In this document: in pieces, positions 50,832 to 61,543 of the stretch | Position numbering within the stretch: the stretch's first letter is position 1 | Layout of the letters: each line of letters opens with the position of its first letter | DNA from: Phallus indusiatus | Lineage: Eukaryota; Basidiomycota; Agaricomycetes; Phallales; Phallaceae | Length of the DNA stretch: 64,000 bases | NCBI GenBank assembly: GCA_027605045.1 | Contig: JAQFWX010000106.1 | Coordinates: 173,189 to 237,188 of the forward strand | Direction of reading: 5' to 3' | Translations under genes and position numbers: made by a program | Notes under the pieces: model-generated | Seen by the model: only the letters and a program-made list of their open reading frames with translations | Databases searched by the model: none | Told to the model about the DNA's origin: nothing

Positions 50832-51354
50832 TGTAGCAGAATAAAGACTGGCCAAAGACTGGCTCGTTCGTTAGTTCGGTCACGTCGGTCACGCTCAGAG
50901 AGAGGTTTCGTAAGCGCCAAACTTCCGTGGTCTGTGCGCAAGATCACAAAATTATATAAACTGGAGTCCCGGCGTTGTCACTTTTCTTCACCACTCTGGC
51001 CTTTTGGCTTAGATCAAGTGTAGTATCTGTTCTTTTTAGTTTAACCACTAAAATGACCGCACCGCGGTCATCATTGGTTAGCCAATTTTTGCCGCCCTCG
51101 CTCTCTGACCTCTGCTTGCAAGTCGTTGAGTACGATGACCTCGCTATTGCAGTACTGGCTTGTGTCGTCAGGGGATTTTCTAACTCTTTCTCTATCTCTG
51201 CTATTTCATAAACATGTTTGCATTTTGCAGCACTGCGGGCTTAGCAGAAAGACGAGATTGGTTTTTTTTACTTCTTTTCGTAGTTTGTGTAATAGAATAA
51301 TAATGAATTATATCGGGCGGGTTAATATTAGAATTAGTGATTTTATTCGTTTGT
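50832..51354. other. Spacer between CWC15 start and SYM1 stop
   Basis: About 0.5 kb with the CWC15 promoter and SYM1 3' UTR. Nothing else recognised. Confidence 0.45.
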
Positions 51355-52337
51355 TCATTTGGTTTTTGCTGCTGCGGTTTGGTTAGCGTTAGCGTAGCTG
51401 AGGTATGAATCTTAAAAGACCATAAGTCCCTATTTAAATAATAGGGGTGATAGAAACACTCACTCCAGAATAACGAAACAACACTGACCACGCCAAATCG
51501 TAAGTGAGGTGGAATGATGGCAAAATTAACAAGCTGTGTCGGAATAAAGACTCCCCTACAGCAGCATTAGCAGAGAGTGACAGATGACAAAAGGGACTGA
51601 CCAATTCCGTAGTAAGGTAGGATAATAAGCCTAAAATGATGGGTCATTCATTGTATCAGAAATAGTTTTAAAGAAGGGACAAACTGATTCAAGCCGCTGC
51701 TTGGTGTCTTGTATTCCTTTGCCTTCTAAAAAGGCCATGCAAGAAAAGAAGAAAGCAACGGCAACTGGTATTCCCAGCATAAGCTGACACAATAAATAAT
51801 TAGAAGAGAATGACATACCGGGTGTTAGCACTGCTTGGTCCAATCCCACCTATAACCTTAAGCATGAAATCCCAACAGGAAAAGATATGTGGAGCTTATT
51901 ACAGACCCTGGCAATAACGGCTTTTGTGGGTGTCTTAAATTTGATATCTCCGAGCCATTGATACCACTTGGTCATGATAGGACCGAAGATACATCCTGTT
52001 GAGAGTTGTAATTGAGAGACAACAACTCTCGGAGGGAGAGAGACGGTGACTATGTACTTACCTCCATAAAACGTTATCCGAGCCGTTCTGAGAAACTTAT
52101 GGACTGGTATAAAAAGGACTTCAAAAACCGAATACAGACGTAGACGTACATCGTGACCTGGGCCTCGCTTTTCAATAGCTTGCTGGGCTATGATGTCCCC
52201 TCCGCCGAACAAAACTGCAGCGGTGATGCATTGCGTCAGCATAGGACGACGCAGCAACGCCGAGCTGAAGAAAGAGTGAAGAGGAGGTTTTGAATATCCA
52301 TTGAGACTTACTTGTACGATCTAAAAAACGATGCCAT
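51355..52337 (-). CDS. SYM1: SYM1 / Mpv17-PMP22 family mitochondrial inner membrane protein
   Basis: Small four-span protein of the Mpv17 family, in the mitochondrial inner membrane. Starts MASFFRSYNSALLRRPMLTQ at 52337 with a first intron after RSY. Then CITAAVLFGGGDIIAQQAIEKRG, TARITFYGG, CIFGPIMTKWYQWLG, VIARVGLDQAVLTP, VAVAFFFSCMAFLEG, LLRNWGVFIPTQLVNF, PPHLRFGVVSVVSLFWNSYLSY and a tail ANANQTAAAKTK. The W..Y-P..Q..NF..-P..-R sequence and WNSYLSY ending are family signatures. Seven or so introns; some (around 52080-52140 and 51780-51830) are inferred from the family because unspliced reading would insert odd sequence. It is divergent from the CHY zinc-finger gene. Confidence 0.88.
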
Positions 52338-52648
52338 TGGGTATTTGAGTAGTTTAAGCTTTAAGAATCAAGAATAGATGATGGCCTATGATGGCATAGA
52401 CGTGACGGTGGCGCGCGTTACTTTCCAAAACAAACGTCGACAAGCAAGCATAGCAAGTGGGCATGACTGAATTCTCCATTTCAAAGTATTTTCGAGCAAG
52501 ATTTACCCGCTTATAATGTAAATCAGGTTGATTGACTGTTTCTTTAATGGAAGCAGAACGCGTTGAAAACGCGAGGAAAACGACGTTCACGTTGTGACGC
52601 ACTTGGTCACGAGCTCACACCAGGTTTATCGATCTCTTTGTTCGTCGT

Positions 52649-53193
52649 ATGAAATGTGGTGTGTGGTTTCTTGACCTGCATGGGTTACCTGATTAAGTCC
52701 ATCATTTAAGCAAGCATATTCTGAATGCTCAAGTAGCTATTAGAGCTCCATGTTGCAAGCAGTGGTATGATTGCGCTCAATGCCACGGGGAAAAACAAAC
52801 GCACGCTCTGGCAAGGACGACGGAGATGACTTTCATGTGCAAGAAATGTCGTAAAGCATTCAGAAAAGACATGACAGCCTATGAAGAAAGCGATGAATAT
52901 TGTCCACACTGCGATAATCACTACGTGCGTTGATTCATCCCCATATACTTTTCAGAGTCATCTGGTTCTCATTTTTTGCGGTAATCACTAGGTCATCGAC
53001 GCGAAAACTCCTCAAGCTGTCGTCGGGATCGAAGCAGAGGATACCCGTGTTGACTCTCGGTAATCTTTATTCCCTGACGTTCTTTGAAGATACCTAAAAT
53101 GATGCTACTTTTAGGATTATTAAGGACGACCGAGTCCAGCAACATTCCGTACAAACAATTTATGATATGGACTTCTCGGATAAAATCGGCTGA
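52649..53193 (+). CDS. CHY-type zinc-finger protein (Hot13-like)
   Basis: CHY zinc-finger protein. The core reads KHILNAQVAIRAPCCKQWYDC, AQCHGEKQTHALARTTEMTF, MCKKCRKAFRKDM and SDEYCPHCDNHY, giving the ordered Cys/His ligands of the family, then VIDAKTPQAVVGIEAED. In yeast the homologous Hot13 is a zinc protein of the mitochondrial intermembrane space that helps recycle the Mia40 import receptor. The protein is about 120 residues. The first exon is very short (from ATG 52649, reading MKCGV) and is inferred; the last exons end DFSDKIG. The two start codons of this gene and SYM1 are only about 310 bp apart, and both products are linked to mitochondria. Confidence 0.82.
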
Positions 53194-53716
53194 GCCTAGT
53201 TACAGCAAAGTCTTTATCCCCTCGTTTCCCTCATCTCGCCCTCTCATGTATGTATGTCTGCATTCTCACGTCAATACAGTTTCAGCCTCGTTTTACTCCC
53301 CTTCGACCGATCATAGTTACGAAGTATAAATTCTACCGAGGTCATGCTAATTTATCAGACCACCATACCGGAGTTTGCCTGCGCGTGTGAATATGTCTAG
53401 GTTTGGATTAACCCAGAGGTCTCGTGAAGCACTGGCAAAGAATGCTTCTTTACCCCGGATGGCCAGACTTCACATTAAGCAACCGATCAGACGTTTTCTC
53501 ATCCGCTTTTTTTTTCGGCTCGGGAACTGTCGTTCCGATTCGCAATTGAGGTATGATCCTTACTGTAGCTTCCGTTTCAGAGTTTTAACCTTTAGCAGAA
53601 ATAGATATAGAGGTACCTTCAGACTTCTTGGCTGTGCATTTACAAACAACGCTTCATGAGCCGCGGACAAAAAAAGATGGAAGCTGTGACACATCGCAGG
53701 TACTCGACCATGAAAC

Positions 53717-54131
53717 ATGGCACTACATCGTCTGAACCAACGAGCGGACTACCATGAGAAACCTTGGGATGTGAATCTGATTTCTGTCATCTTGGACAAA
53801 CCTGATCAAACTATAATCGCTAAAAAGCCAGAGGAAGAAGTGTCGTGAGTTTCACTGAATCTCCTGGGACGCTTGTCGGTCATCAAGTGAAAGCAATTCT
53901 AATAAGAGTCACTGTGCACATGATGTACGTACGTTCTTCCATACCACGCGACAAACAGTGCTCTTTTTTCACAAGAACATTTCAGACTCAATAGGAGGAA
54001 TGACGAATTGATTTACGCCTATGGGTTCAGGTATTTCTGCCTCAGTCCGGTCAATATTCAACAATCCACCTATTTTTCACTCCAGGCCTTCTGAAATTCT
54101 GATTCTTCGAATGCTTACAAGATCCGCTTAG
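53717..54131 (+). CDS. Putative 72-residue protein of unknown function
   Basis: Three exons (53717-53844, 53986-54030, 54086-54131) join exactly in frame to 219 nt. The product begins MALHRLNQRADYHEKPWDV and has NLISVILDKPDQTIIAKKP, a middle RRNDELIYAYGFRPS and an end LILRMLTRSA. Donors are GTGAGT and GTATTT, acceptors TTTCAG and CTCCAG. No stop interrupts the exons and the composition looks protein-like. I do not recognise the family. An open ATG frame further upstream (53390-53560, SRFGLTQRSREALAKN) could be an extra 5' exon or another small gene. Confidence 0.45.
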
Positions 54132-54430
54132 CTGGGTATTGAGTGTGTTGAAAGGAGAAGCTTGACTAATATCATCGAAACTATTGGCTTGAAATTCGCT
54201 GACACGCGTTGGATCCTTCCGCAATGTCTACCGAGAATTCTCGCACTCGTAATTTCAGGGTTTGCCACCAAGCGGGCCATAGTATCTCAGAGTCTTACTA
54301 ATGATAATTGTTCCTTGCTTTAACAGTGGGCCAACTAATGAGGCTATAAATGTCTTCGATAGCGTAACATGACAAGTCAGGGGGGAGATGTCAAATATAT
54401 ATCAACTCCGAGTTATAAATTAGAAATCTG

Positions 54431-55727
54431 TCAATTTTCAAGTGCAAGCGCCAACATGGCCAAAGCCTTTAAGGGATCATCAAAATGAATCTGAAAGGAA
54501 GATATGCCTATCAGTCGTTTCATATTAGTGAAGGGGGACAAAGCGTACAAAGTGATTTGCGCCTTCAAGCATGAAGAAGTCAATACGGCGTTGGACATAA
54601 CGGTTTGCCGGCGGGGATTCGATCTCAGCTTGTACTGACCGGGTGGCGTATGGGGTCTCCCAAGGGGACTCTGTGCACCAAACGTATGACACATGGATAT
54701 TGGGAAAGGCCATCGGTGAATTCTTCTCATTGAGATCACCGAAGAGGGCTTTTAAAAAAATATCTCGATTGACGGGGCCATTTTCCGCTAAAGCAACAAG
54801 AGGATCTCCGTGTGCTTTGGTTACTGTTTCCACACCCCTTGAGATGTCCGTGGGCGTAAACCGATATATCGTCGCGATTTTAGCTGGGTTTCCCTTGCGT
54901 TGCTCCAGGACACCGTGCAAAAGCTTCGAAACAGGTGTCTTGGGGTCCAAGAGGGCTGGGGAATGTGAATAATAACTGGTCGCCCATTCGATAAACCGCG
55001 GATGTTTTTGTTCCAGCGGGATCTCTAAATCGAATAACGGATTGTAGCCTCCTGGCGTAGGGTAACCCAAAGTGTGGTAGGGAGGATCTTAAAAAAAAGA
55101 ATCAATTCGGATACCGAACCTGAGTGAGCCTAAATCTTACCATATAATATAACTTTTCTCAAGTACGCATTCAGCTTGCTCACCACGTCCGGATCAAAAG
55201 TGTTACCGAAGGCTAGTAGTGACAGAGAGTGGATGTTTGCCAAAGACCATCCCAATATAGCTACACCCCCACTAGCCCTTTCTACACTTTCTGTCTTAGG
55301 TGGTATACTCTCAATCTCGATGAACTTGACCAGAAATTTAGCAATCTCCGCCGCTCGGGCTTGAAGAAAAGCTGTGTATCGTTCCAATCTGCGATCAGGG
55401 TGACTATCTGGATTGTCCGAGTCGAAAGCCGGGTCTATGGGATTTGTTTCTAGCTCGGTCAGAGGGGTTGAACCTTGATAACCCCGACGATTGACAAGAA
55501 CAAGTCGTATATGACTGCCAGCGGCAAGTGGCATCACTTTATAGAAACTATCTATAACACCACTTAAATCTAACAGTAGTGACAATGAGAAGAAATAACG
55601 TACGGCTATTAAATGAATAACCATGAAGAACAACCAGAGTTGTGTATGGGATGTCTGTGAGCGCCGGGACACCCGTATCATGGTAGTAAAACTGTGTTCC
55701 CAGCTCATCGATCTGAATTGCAGGCAT
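54431..55727 (-). CDS. Alpha/beta hydrolase, basidiomycete family (copy 1)
   Basis: Predicted soluble alpha/beta hydrolase with unknown substrate. Starts PAIQIDELGTQFYYHDTGVP; oxyanion region TLVVLHGYSFNS; RLVLVNRRGYQGSTPLTEL; the nucleophile elbow is AILGWSLAN, with serine in a GxS context but Ala-Asn after it instead of the classical final Gly; then NAYLRKVILYG, DPPYHTLGYPTP, and a late EGANHFVRF that likely carries the catalytic histidine. The last exon reads FDDPLKALAMLALALEN. Four introns or so. Residues 200-420 lie in one long open exon. The family is common in agaricomycetes but uncharacterised. A frameshifted paralog lies about 0.7 kb upstream on the same strand. Confidence 0.8.
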
Positions 55728-56452
55728 CCTATCCAAGTCGTGCTATGTAGCTGAAATCCCTCTCAATCCGAATTTCTTAGATGGCCACGAAAAATAGTTT
55801 CTGCGACGTGATGACTCTGCTTGATAGCTCTGAGGACGTCGAGTGATTCAATTATCGTCTTTTTGTCTTAGCCTTTATATCTGAGAGCGATACGGTACGG
55901 GCAGGCATCGGCCATCTTCATATTGTGCCCGTAGCGTATAATTAGCTCCCTACAGGGTTACGGAGCAAAAACGGGTCCATACAGCATACGAAATCTTCGA
56001 TAAAATTAGATACTCTATATTGTGATAAAAAATGTATTTACTTGCCAGGAGTCATAATGGTGGCACTCGCAAATCGACGCAAGTGTGGTTGTCAGGATTC
56101 CAAGCGAAAACGATTCAAAAACACGTGACAATGCATGACTTCGGTGATCAAAACATTACATCATCAATATAAGGTAAGCAAAATCAGACTGCCAATTGCG
56201 TTTACCGACTCGTTTTGCAATAGTTTCCTGAAATTCAGCGTTTCAGCATTGAACAGTTCACCCCATAGAATACCACGGTCTCACTAATGATACATATATT
56301 GACCTATGTTCCACTTCATTTCCTTGCAGGCTAGCTAAGTACCGGTCTCCGGGTGTCTTCGAAGGTCGTACATAGCGCAACGTGAGAGGTCAGGAGAAAA
56401 CATTAGGTGCACATGACATGATATTAACTTCAGTTCATCAATTAGAAATCTG
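55728..56452. other. Spacer between the two hydrolase copies
   Basis: Promoter of copy 1 and 3' flank of copy 2. The last part (about 56220-56450) looks like a diverged repeat of 54250-54430, the 3' flank of copy 1, so the duplication included the flank. Confidence 0.45.
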
Positions 56453-57783
56453 TCAATACTCAATCGCGAGCGCGAACATGGCCAAAGCCTTCAACGGATC
56501 ATCAAAGTGAGCCTGAGAGGAAGATATTTCAGTTGTTTTTTCACATGAAAAAAGGAGGAACAAGCGTACATAGTGATTTGCGCCGTCAAGCGCGAAAAAT
56601 TTGACAGAGCGTTGCAAATAATGGTTTGCCGGCGGGGAATCGATATCAGCCTGCACAGACCGGACAGCATAAGGAGTTTCCCAAACGGACTCTGTGCACC
56701 AAATGTATGAGACATGGGTATTTGGCAGAACCATCACTGCGTTCCCCTCGTTGTAATCTCCAAAAAGGGCTTTCAAGAGAACTTTTCGATGAACAGGGCG
56801 ATTCTCTTCAAGAGTTACGAAATTATCTCCGTGCGATTTTGTTATTATTTCCAAGCCCTTTGAAATGTCTGTTGGCGTAAACCGATTTATGGTCGCACTT
56901 TTCGCTGGGTTGCCTTTTGCTTGCTCCAGGACACCGTGCAAAGCCTTGAAACGGGTGTCTTGGCGTCCAAAAGTGCTGGGGAGTGTGAATAATAACTGGT
57001 TATCCATTCGGTGAACCGTGGTTGACGTTGTGCCTGGGGGATTTCTGAATCAAATAGCGGATTATAGCCTTCTGGTGGGGTAGGGTAACCCAAAACGTGG
57101 TGAGGAGGATCTAGAAATGAGTAGAATGAATCAATATAAATAGTAAATGAACCTATAACCTGCGTACCATATATAACAATCTTCCTCAAGTACGCATCCA
57201 GCTTGCGCATAACCCCTGGATCAAGAGTGCTGCCGAAGGCTAGTAGTGACAAAGGGACGATGTTTCCCAGCGACCACGCCATTAAAGCCATCCCTCCGCT
57301 AGCCCTCCCTACGCTTTCTATCTTAAGCGGTATACTCTCATTCTCGATGAATTTGACCAGGAATCTAGCTATCTCTGCCGCTCGGGCTTGAAGAAAAGTT
57401 GCATAAGACTCCAATCTACGACGATCGGGACGACTACTTGGGCCGATTAAGTCGTTCTCAGGATCTCCAGTGCTGAAGGCCGAGTCTATGGGATCTGTAT
57501 CTAACTCGGTTAAAGGGGTTGAGCCTTGGTAACCCCGACGGTTTACGAGAACAAGTCGTATGTGGCTGCCAGCGGCAAGTGGAATCAATTTGTGGAAAAT
57601 ATCTGGAATCAGATTCAAGATTTAATAATAACAGTCGTGAGACTGCAACAACAACGTACGACTATTAAATGAAAATCCATGAAGGACGACCAGAGTTGTG
57701 TATGGAATGTCTGTGAGCGCCGGGACGCCAGTGTCATGGTAGTAGAACTGCGTTCCCAGTTCATCGATCTGAATCGTAGGCAT
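56453..57783 (-). pseudogene. Alpha/beta hydrolase copy 2, disrupted by a single-base frameshift
   Basis: Same exon layout as copy 1, with PTIQIDELGTQFYYHDTGVP, RLVLVNRRGYQGSTPLTEL, MAWSLGN at the nucleophile elbow and EGYNPLFDSEIPQAQ. Near 56955 the frame breaks. Copy 1 reads KTPVSKLLHGVLEQ in one frame, whereas copy 2 reads KTPVSRLCTVSWSK and the family sequence (ALHGVLEQAKGNPAK) continues in the next frame. One base is missing relative to copy 1. After the break, 150 residues stay open to the normal end (ALAIEY), including the GANHYVRL histidine region. It is therefore a very recent pseudogene, or there is a sequencing error at this base. Confidence 0.75.
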
Positions 57784-58530
57784 CCTCTCCAAGTCGTGCT
57801 ATGATGCTGAAATGCTTCCCAGTCCGGATCTCTCAAATAACCTTCAACAATAGTCTCCGGTTGTACGACACAATGGCTTCGTTTGATTGAAGCTTATAAG
57901 ACGCCAGATGATTCGACGATGACCCTTTCTCAGCTTCTATGTATTGCAGCTCTTTTACAGGCACAATGACACCCGGGCAAACTTATTAAAAAAACCTGAT
58001 TGGGATGAAAGGGTACACGAACGGTGACATGATTTTCGCAGTTGTCCGAGAATTTGCTGCGCCTGGACGTCGTCGCTTACTTTCAAACCCTCCGAAGTCA
58101 AATCACACGACAATACACGCCGCATAGCCTGTCGACGTAAAAAGCCGAAATAGCGAACGCAAGAAGAGTGCCTGCAATTGGCCTGTCAAATTTGTTTGTT
58201 TTCGCAAGAAATCCTGACACGACATGGATAAAACATCTCCCTGACTCTCATATTCATACGAGGGGCTTACTCCCCGGACTTCGTCACAAATCACCTTGCT
58301 CAATCAGACGTCTCTCGGATATAGCGCGTCCTGTGGAATCGCGAGTCGGCTAATGCCACTCCTTTCGCCTGTCTCATATGGGATCCCCACTTTGACACTA
58401 CTTTTGTAGTCTCTCTCCCACAAGATCTCACTGGCCGTGCACTCGTGCGAAGCACCCACAGGTATAATTACACTACCTCCTTCCCTGTCGAGGTTTTCCG
58501 GATGTCCATCTTCTCTCGCCCCTTCTAGTA
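57784..58530. promoter_or_regulatory. Divergent region between hydrolase copy 2 and the DUF6534 gene
   Basis: About 0.75 kb between divergent starts; expected to hold two promoters. Short open frames here have no features. Confidence 0.4.
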
Positions 58531-60849
58531 ATGGGCGACACGCTTGTGTTGACTATGGGTGTGGCCCTCATAGGCACCCTAATATCTGCGGTACTCTATG
58601 GCATCACCATCACACAAACATACCTCTACTTTCAAAGGTTTCCCAACGACCATGTTCTCATAAAGCTAATGGTGAGCGGAATCGTGTCTTCCAAGCGCTC
58701 CGAGTCGTGATTTGTGTTTTCGCCAGGTAGCCACACTGTGGTACGTTTCGGCTTGGTTGGTTGGATGGAATGGGAAGAGTTGGTAGTTTGAGCTAAAGGA
58801 CATTTGTCTTGAATCTACAGGGTGTTGGATACGCTCCACCTGTCACTCATTTCACATTCCATGTTCTATTATTTAGTAAGTATATCCGCACTGTAGATGA
58901 AGGTTTTGCTGACGCCCGGATAGATCGCGAATTACAATAACCCGCCTTCTTTACTATCCGCTGTTTGGTGAGCAGTTCATTATATTTCAAGAAAAAGAGC
59001 GATAGTTCTTATGTATTTTCAGGAGTTTTAATGTAAGTCAACGAGTCCCCTCACGACGATTGCGAGCTCACTGGCAGCACTGCCCCGTAGCTTGAAGTCT
59101 CTATCAACGTGCGCGTCTCATCTCTGCGTTACTCAAACACAGATTAACCAACGATATCAGGGAATTATTGGGTTTATTGTCGAATGGTGAATAAGAAGTC
59201 TATTTGAGCAAAGTTTCTTCAAGCTGAATACCTCTTGGCAGCTTCTTTGCGCGGCGTCTCTTGCGATGTCCGGTCTTTTCTGCGCTTTCGTCTCGATCCA
59301 AGACGCTGACGATTTATTGCAGTGAGCGGCGGGAGTTGGATGGGCTGGGTCCTAACACTATTAGTGGTACGTTTTTCATTTTCAGAAGGTAAATTACTGT
59401 CGGTACAATGGTTTTTCTTAGTGCGGTTTATCTCTGATTCATTTTGGTAAGCAAAGTTTGTTGAACATTTCTCGTAGTTGACACCTTTCTCTATAGGCCT
59501 CGGCGTCTGTGAGTAAACTTGTTTGAAACAGGTCACACGAACTAATATAGTTTTGATCCAATCATCAGACTTCACCGACCGGTTGTATGTAATTCATCAA
59601 TCGGCAATTTCGACCAGACCTGACATTCTACCAGATTCAACCTCAAATTTTTCGTTAAGTTTCCAGAACTTACTGTGCGTTCTCAAATTCATCTTCTCTC
59701 GGGATTCGCTAACTTTTTCCCGTATACAAGTGGATTACCAAAGTCGGTTTAGGCAGTGCCGCTGCTTGTGATTTGATTATAGCGACTGGACTGTGAGTGT
59801 CTCAAAGTCGATCTTAATTTAGTCGAGTATTGAGAGCTTACAGCTGTTGGTATTTGTTTAAATCGCGTACCGGATATCGAAAGTATGTCGAAATACGTAG
59901 TGCACCAAAACGGAAAATTATAATGATAATTTAGGACGGATTCTCTTATCGTTACACTAATGGTATATACACTTAATTGTGGTCTGTTGACTGGGTATGT
60001 TCCTGGAATTGAACTTCCTGAACCATTTTCGTAATGTATGGAAACAGTGTCTGCGCTACTATGGTTATAATCATGGTGAGTCACTCAAAACTGACAACTA
60101 AGGAGGTTTTGACAAAATTGTACCAGTTCTCTCTTTTCCCGGAGAGCTTGCTTTTCATGGCATTTTTCTGGGTCCTTGGCAAACGTGCGTATTATTTCTC
60201 CGAATCCAACCTCATTCGTTCACTGACGCTGGATAAACAGTATATTGTAACAGCTGTGTTGCTATGTGCGTAATTATTCTTTGCTGTGGGAGTCTCGTAG
60301 TCTGAAAAGACGCTATCGTTACCAGGTTGAATAGTCGACAGTCTCTACGTGGACGATTGGGATATGTTCCTAGCACACCGTCTGATTTACCCTCGAAACT
60401 ATCAGTGCCAGGGACCGTTCCTAGATTGAGGAACTCCTATTATCCCGAAGAAACCACTACTTTCGACACAACATACCCCCGTCCGCCCGTGAGTCGGAAA
60501 CTCTTTGTTGGTTTTTGTTCATCCCTTTTGACCGTTAATTTAACATAGACGCCTCAACCTGTCTTAACCGTAAGAGTTGATACTACTACTGAGACTACGC
60601 AAGAATATTACAAATCAAATCCTTACCATACAGTACGCTAGTGTTACCTTTTGCGTTTGTTTTTTCAATTCATCGATCTGATGTTTTTTTGTTAAGCAAC
60701 AGCAGCAAGAAACGTCATCGGTTAACTCAAGCTCGGATCCACGAGATACAGTGACTGTTATACCAAGTCCTTCATCGATGGTACCCCTAATGCATCATCC
60801 TGTCGGCTCGCGGTCAGACCCCTGGATACAACATAGGAAATTCCCGTGA
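58531..60849 (+). CDS. DUF6534-domain 7-TM membrane protein
   Basis: Basidiomycete membrane protein family of unknown function. Exon 1 (58531-58671) reads GDTLVLTMGVALIGTLIS, AVLYGITITQTYLYFQRF and PNDHVLIKLM. Next: VATLWVLDTLHLSLISHSMF, IANYNNPPSLLSAVW, IIGFIVECFFKLNTSW, LLCAASLAMSGLFCAFVSIQ. The DUF6534 domain follows: WITKVGLGSAAACDLIIATG, LFKSRTGYRKTDSLIVTLM, VYTLNCGLLTG, and FFWVLGKQYIVTAVLLCLNSR, the usual S-L-L-A-xLNSR ending. A disordered cytosolic tail ends HRKFP. About a dozen short exons; the region 59160-59560 is the least certain and may hold one exon more or less than I can place. These proteins often occur in large families in agaricomycetes and some are thought to be receptor-like. 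Confidence 0.8.
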
Positions 60850-61275
60850 AAAGACACAAAAGAAGTTTGTTCTAGTGCATTTAAAAATGGAGTTGAGTTT
60901 CTGAAACAGAGCTCTCACATATTTTTATGAAGTATTATTGTTGATCGCCCTCGATCTGGATCATTTGTAGTATCTGGGGCGCAAAAAATTGCATTGGTAT
61001 TGGGGTTGACAAGTACCTCGCAGTGCATGCATTTGAAGAAACAAGGGACTCTTTTAGTTTCAAAATCATTGTGCTTTAAATCTACATGCTGGGAGATGAC
61101 TTTTCAATTTATGTATATCAGTGTGTAGTAGTTATCAACATTACCCGGTGAGGTTGGAGCAAAACCAAAGCTAATCTACTTAGCTTGACAAAAAAAGCGT
61201 GATTGGAAATACGTCCTCTACAATAACTAACAAATTTGGATTTTGATTCATGTCGGTGCAAGCTTGAAAAAGAGA
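60850..61275. other. Spacer between DUF6534 gene and tRNA
   Basis: 3' flank of the DUF6534 gene and the 3' flank of the minus-strand tRNA. Nothing else seen. Confidence 0.45.
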
Positions 61276-61357
61276 GGTCTTACCCGGATTCGAACCGGGG
61301 TCTTGGGAAGACCGACACTGTCAAAATCCCAGGGGCTAACCACTACCCCATAAGACC
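61276..61357 (-). tRNA. tRNA-Gln (anticodon TTG) with an 11-base intron
   Basis: Read on the minus strand, a 7-bp acceptor stem (GGTCTTA with TAAGACC), a D arm closed by GGG/CCC, and a T arm CCCGG-TTCGAAT-CCGGG fold as a cloverleaf. The anticodon stem is TGGGA/TCCCA. Between its strands lie TTTTGA, an extra CAGTGTCGGTC and a final T. Taking the 11 bases after position 37 as the canonical intron leaves a seven-base loop with anticodon TTG, which reads CAA (glutamine). Total length is 82 nt, 71 without the intron. Confidence 0.85.
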
Positions 61358-61543
61358 GTCATATTTCAGTCGGGCTTTTGCGTACACAACCGAAGTCGAG
61401 TATGTAAGCCACGTGATATATCGCAACTCTTGCTTGAGTCTTTTCCCTTCAGCTCTTTCCATATGTGTTATTTCCGTCTCAGTTTCATTCAGACTAAATA
61501 GGCAGAATACTAACACCGTCAGTCAATTTCTTTTCTTTACACC

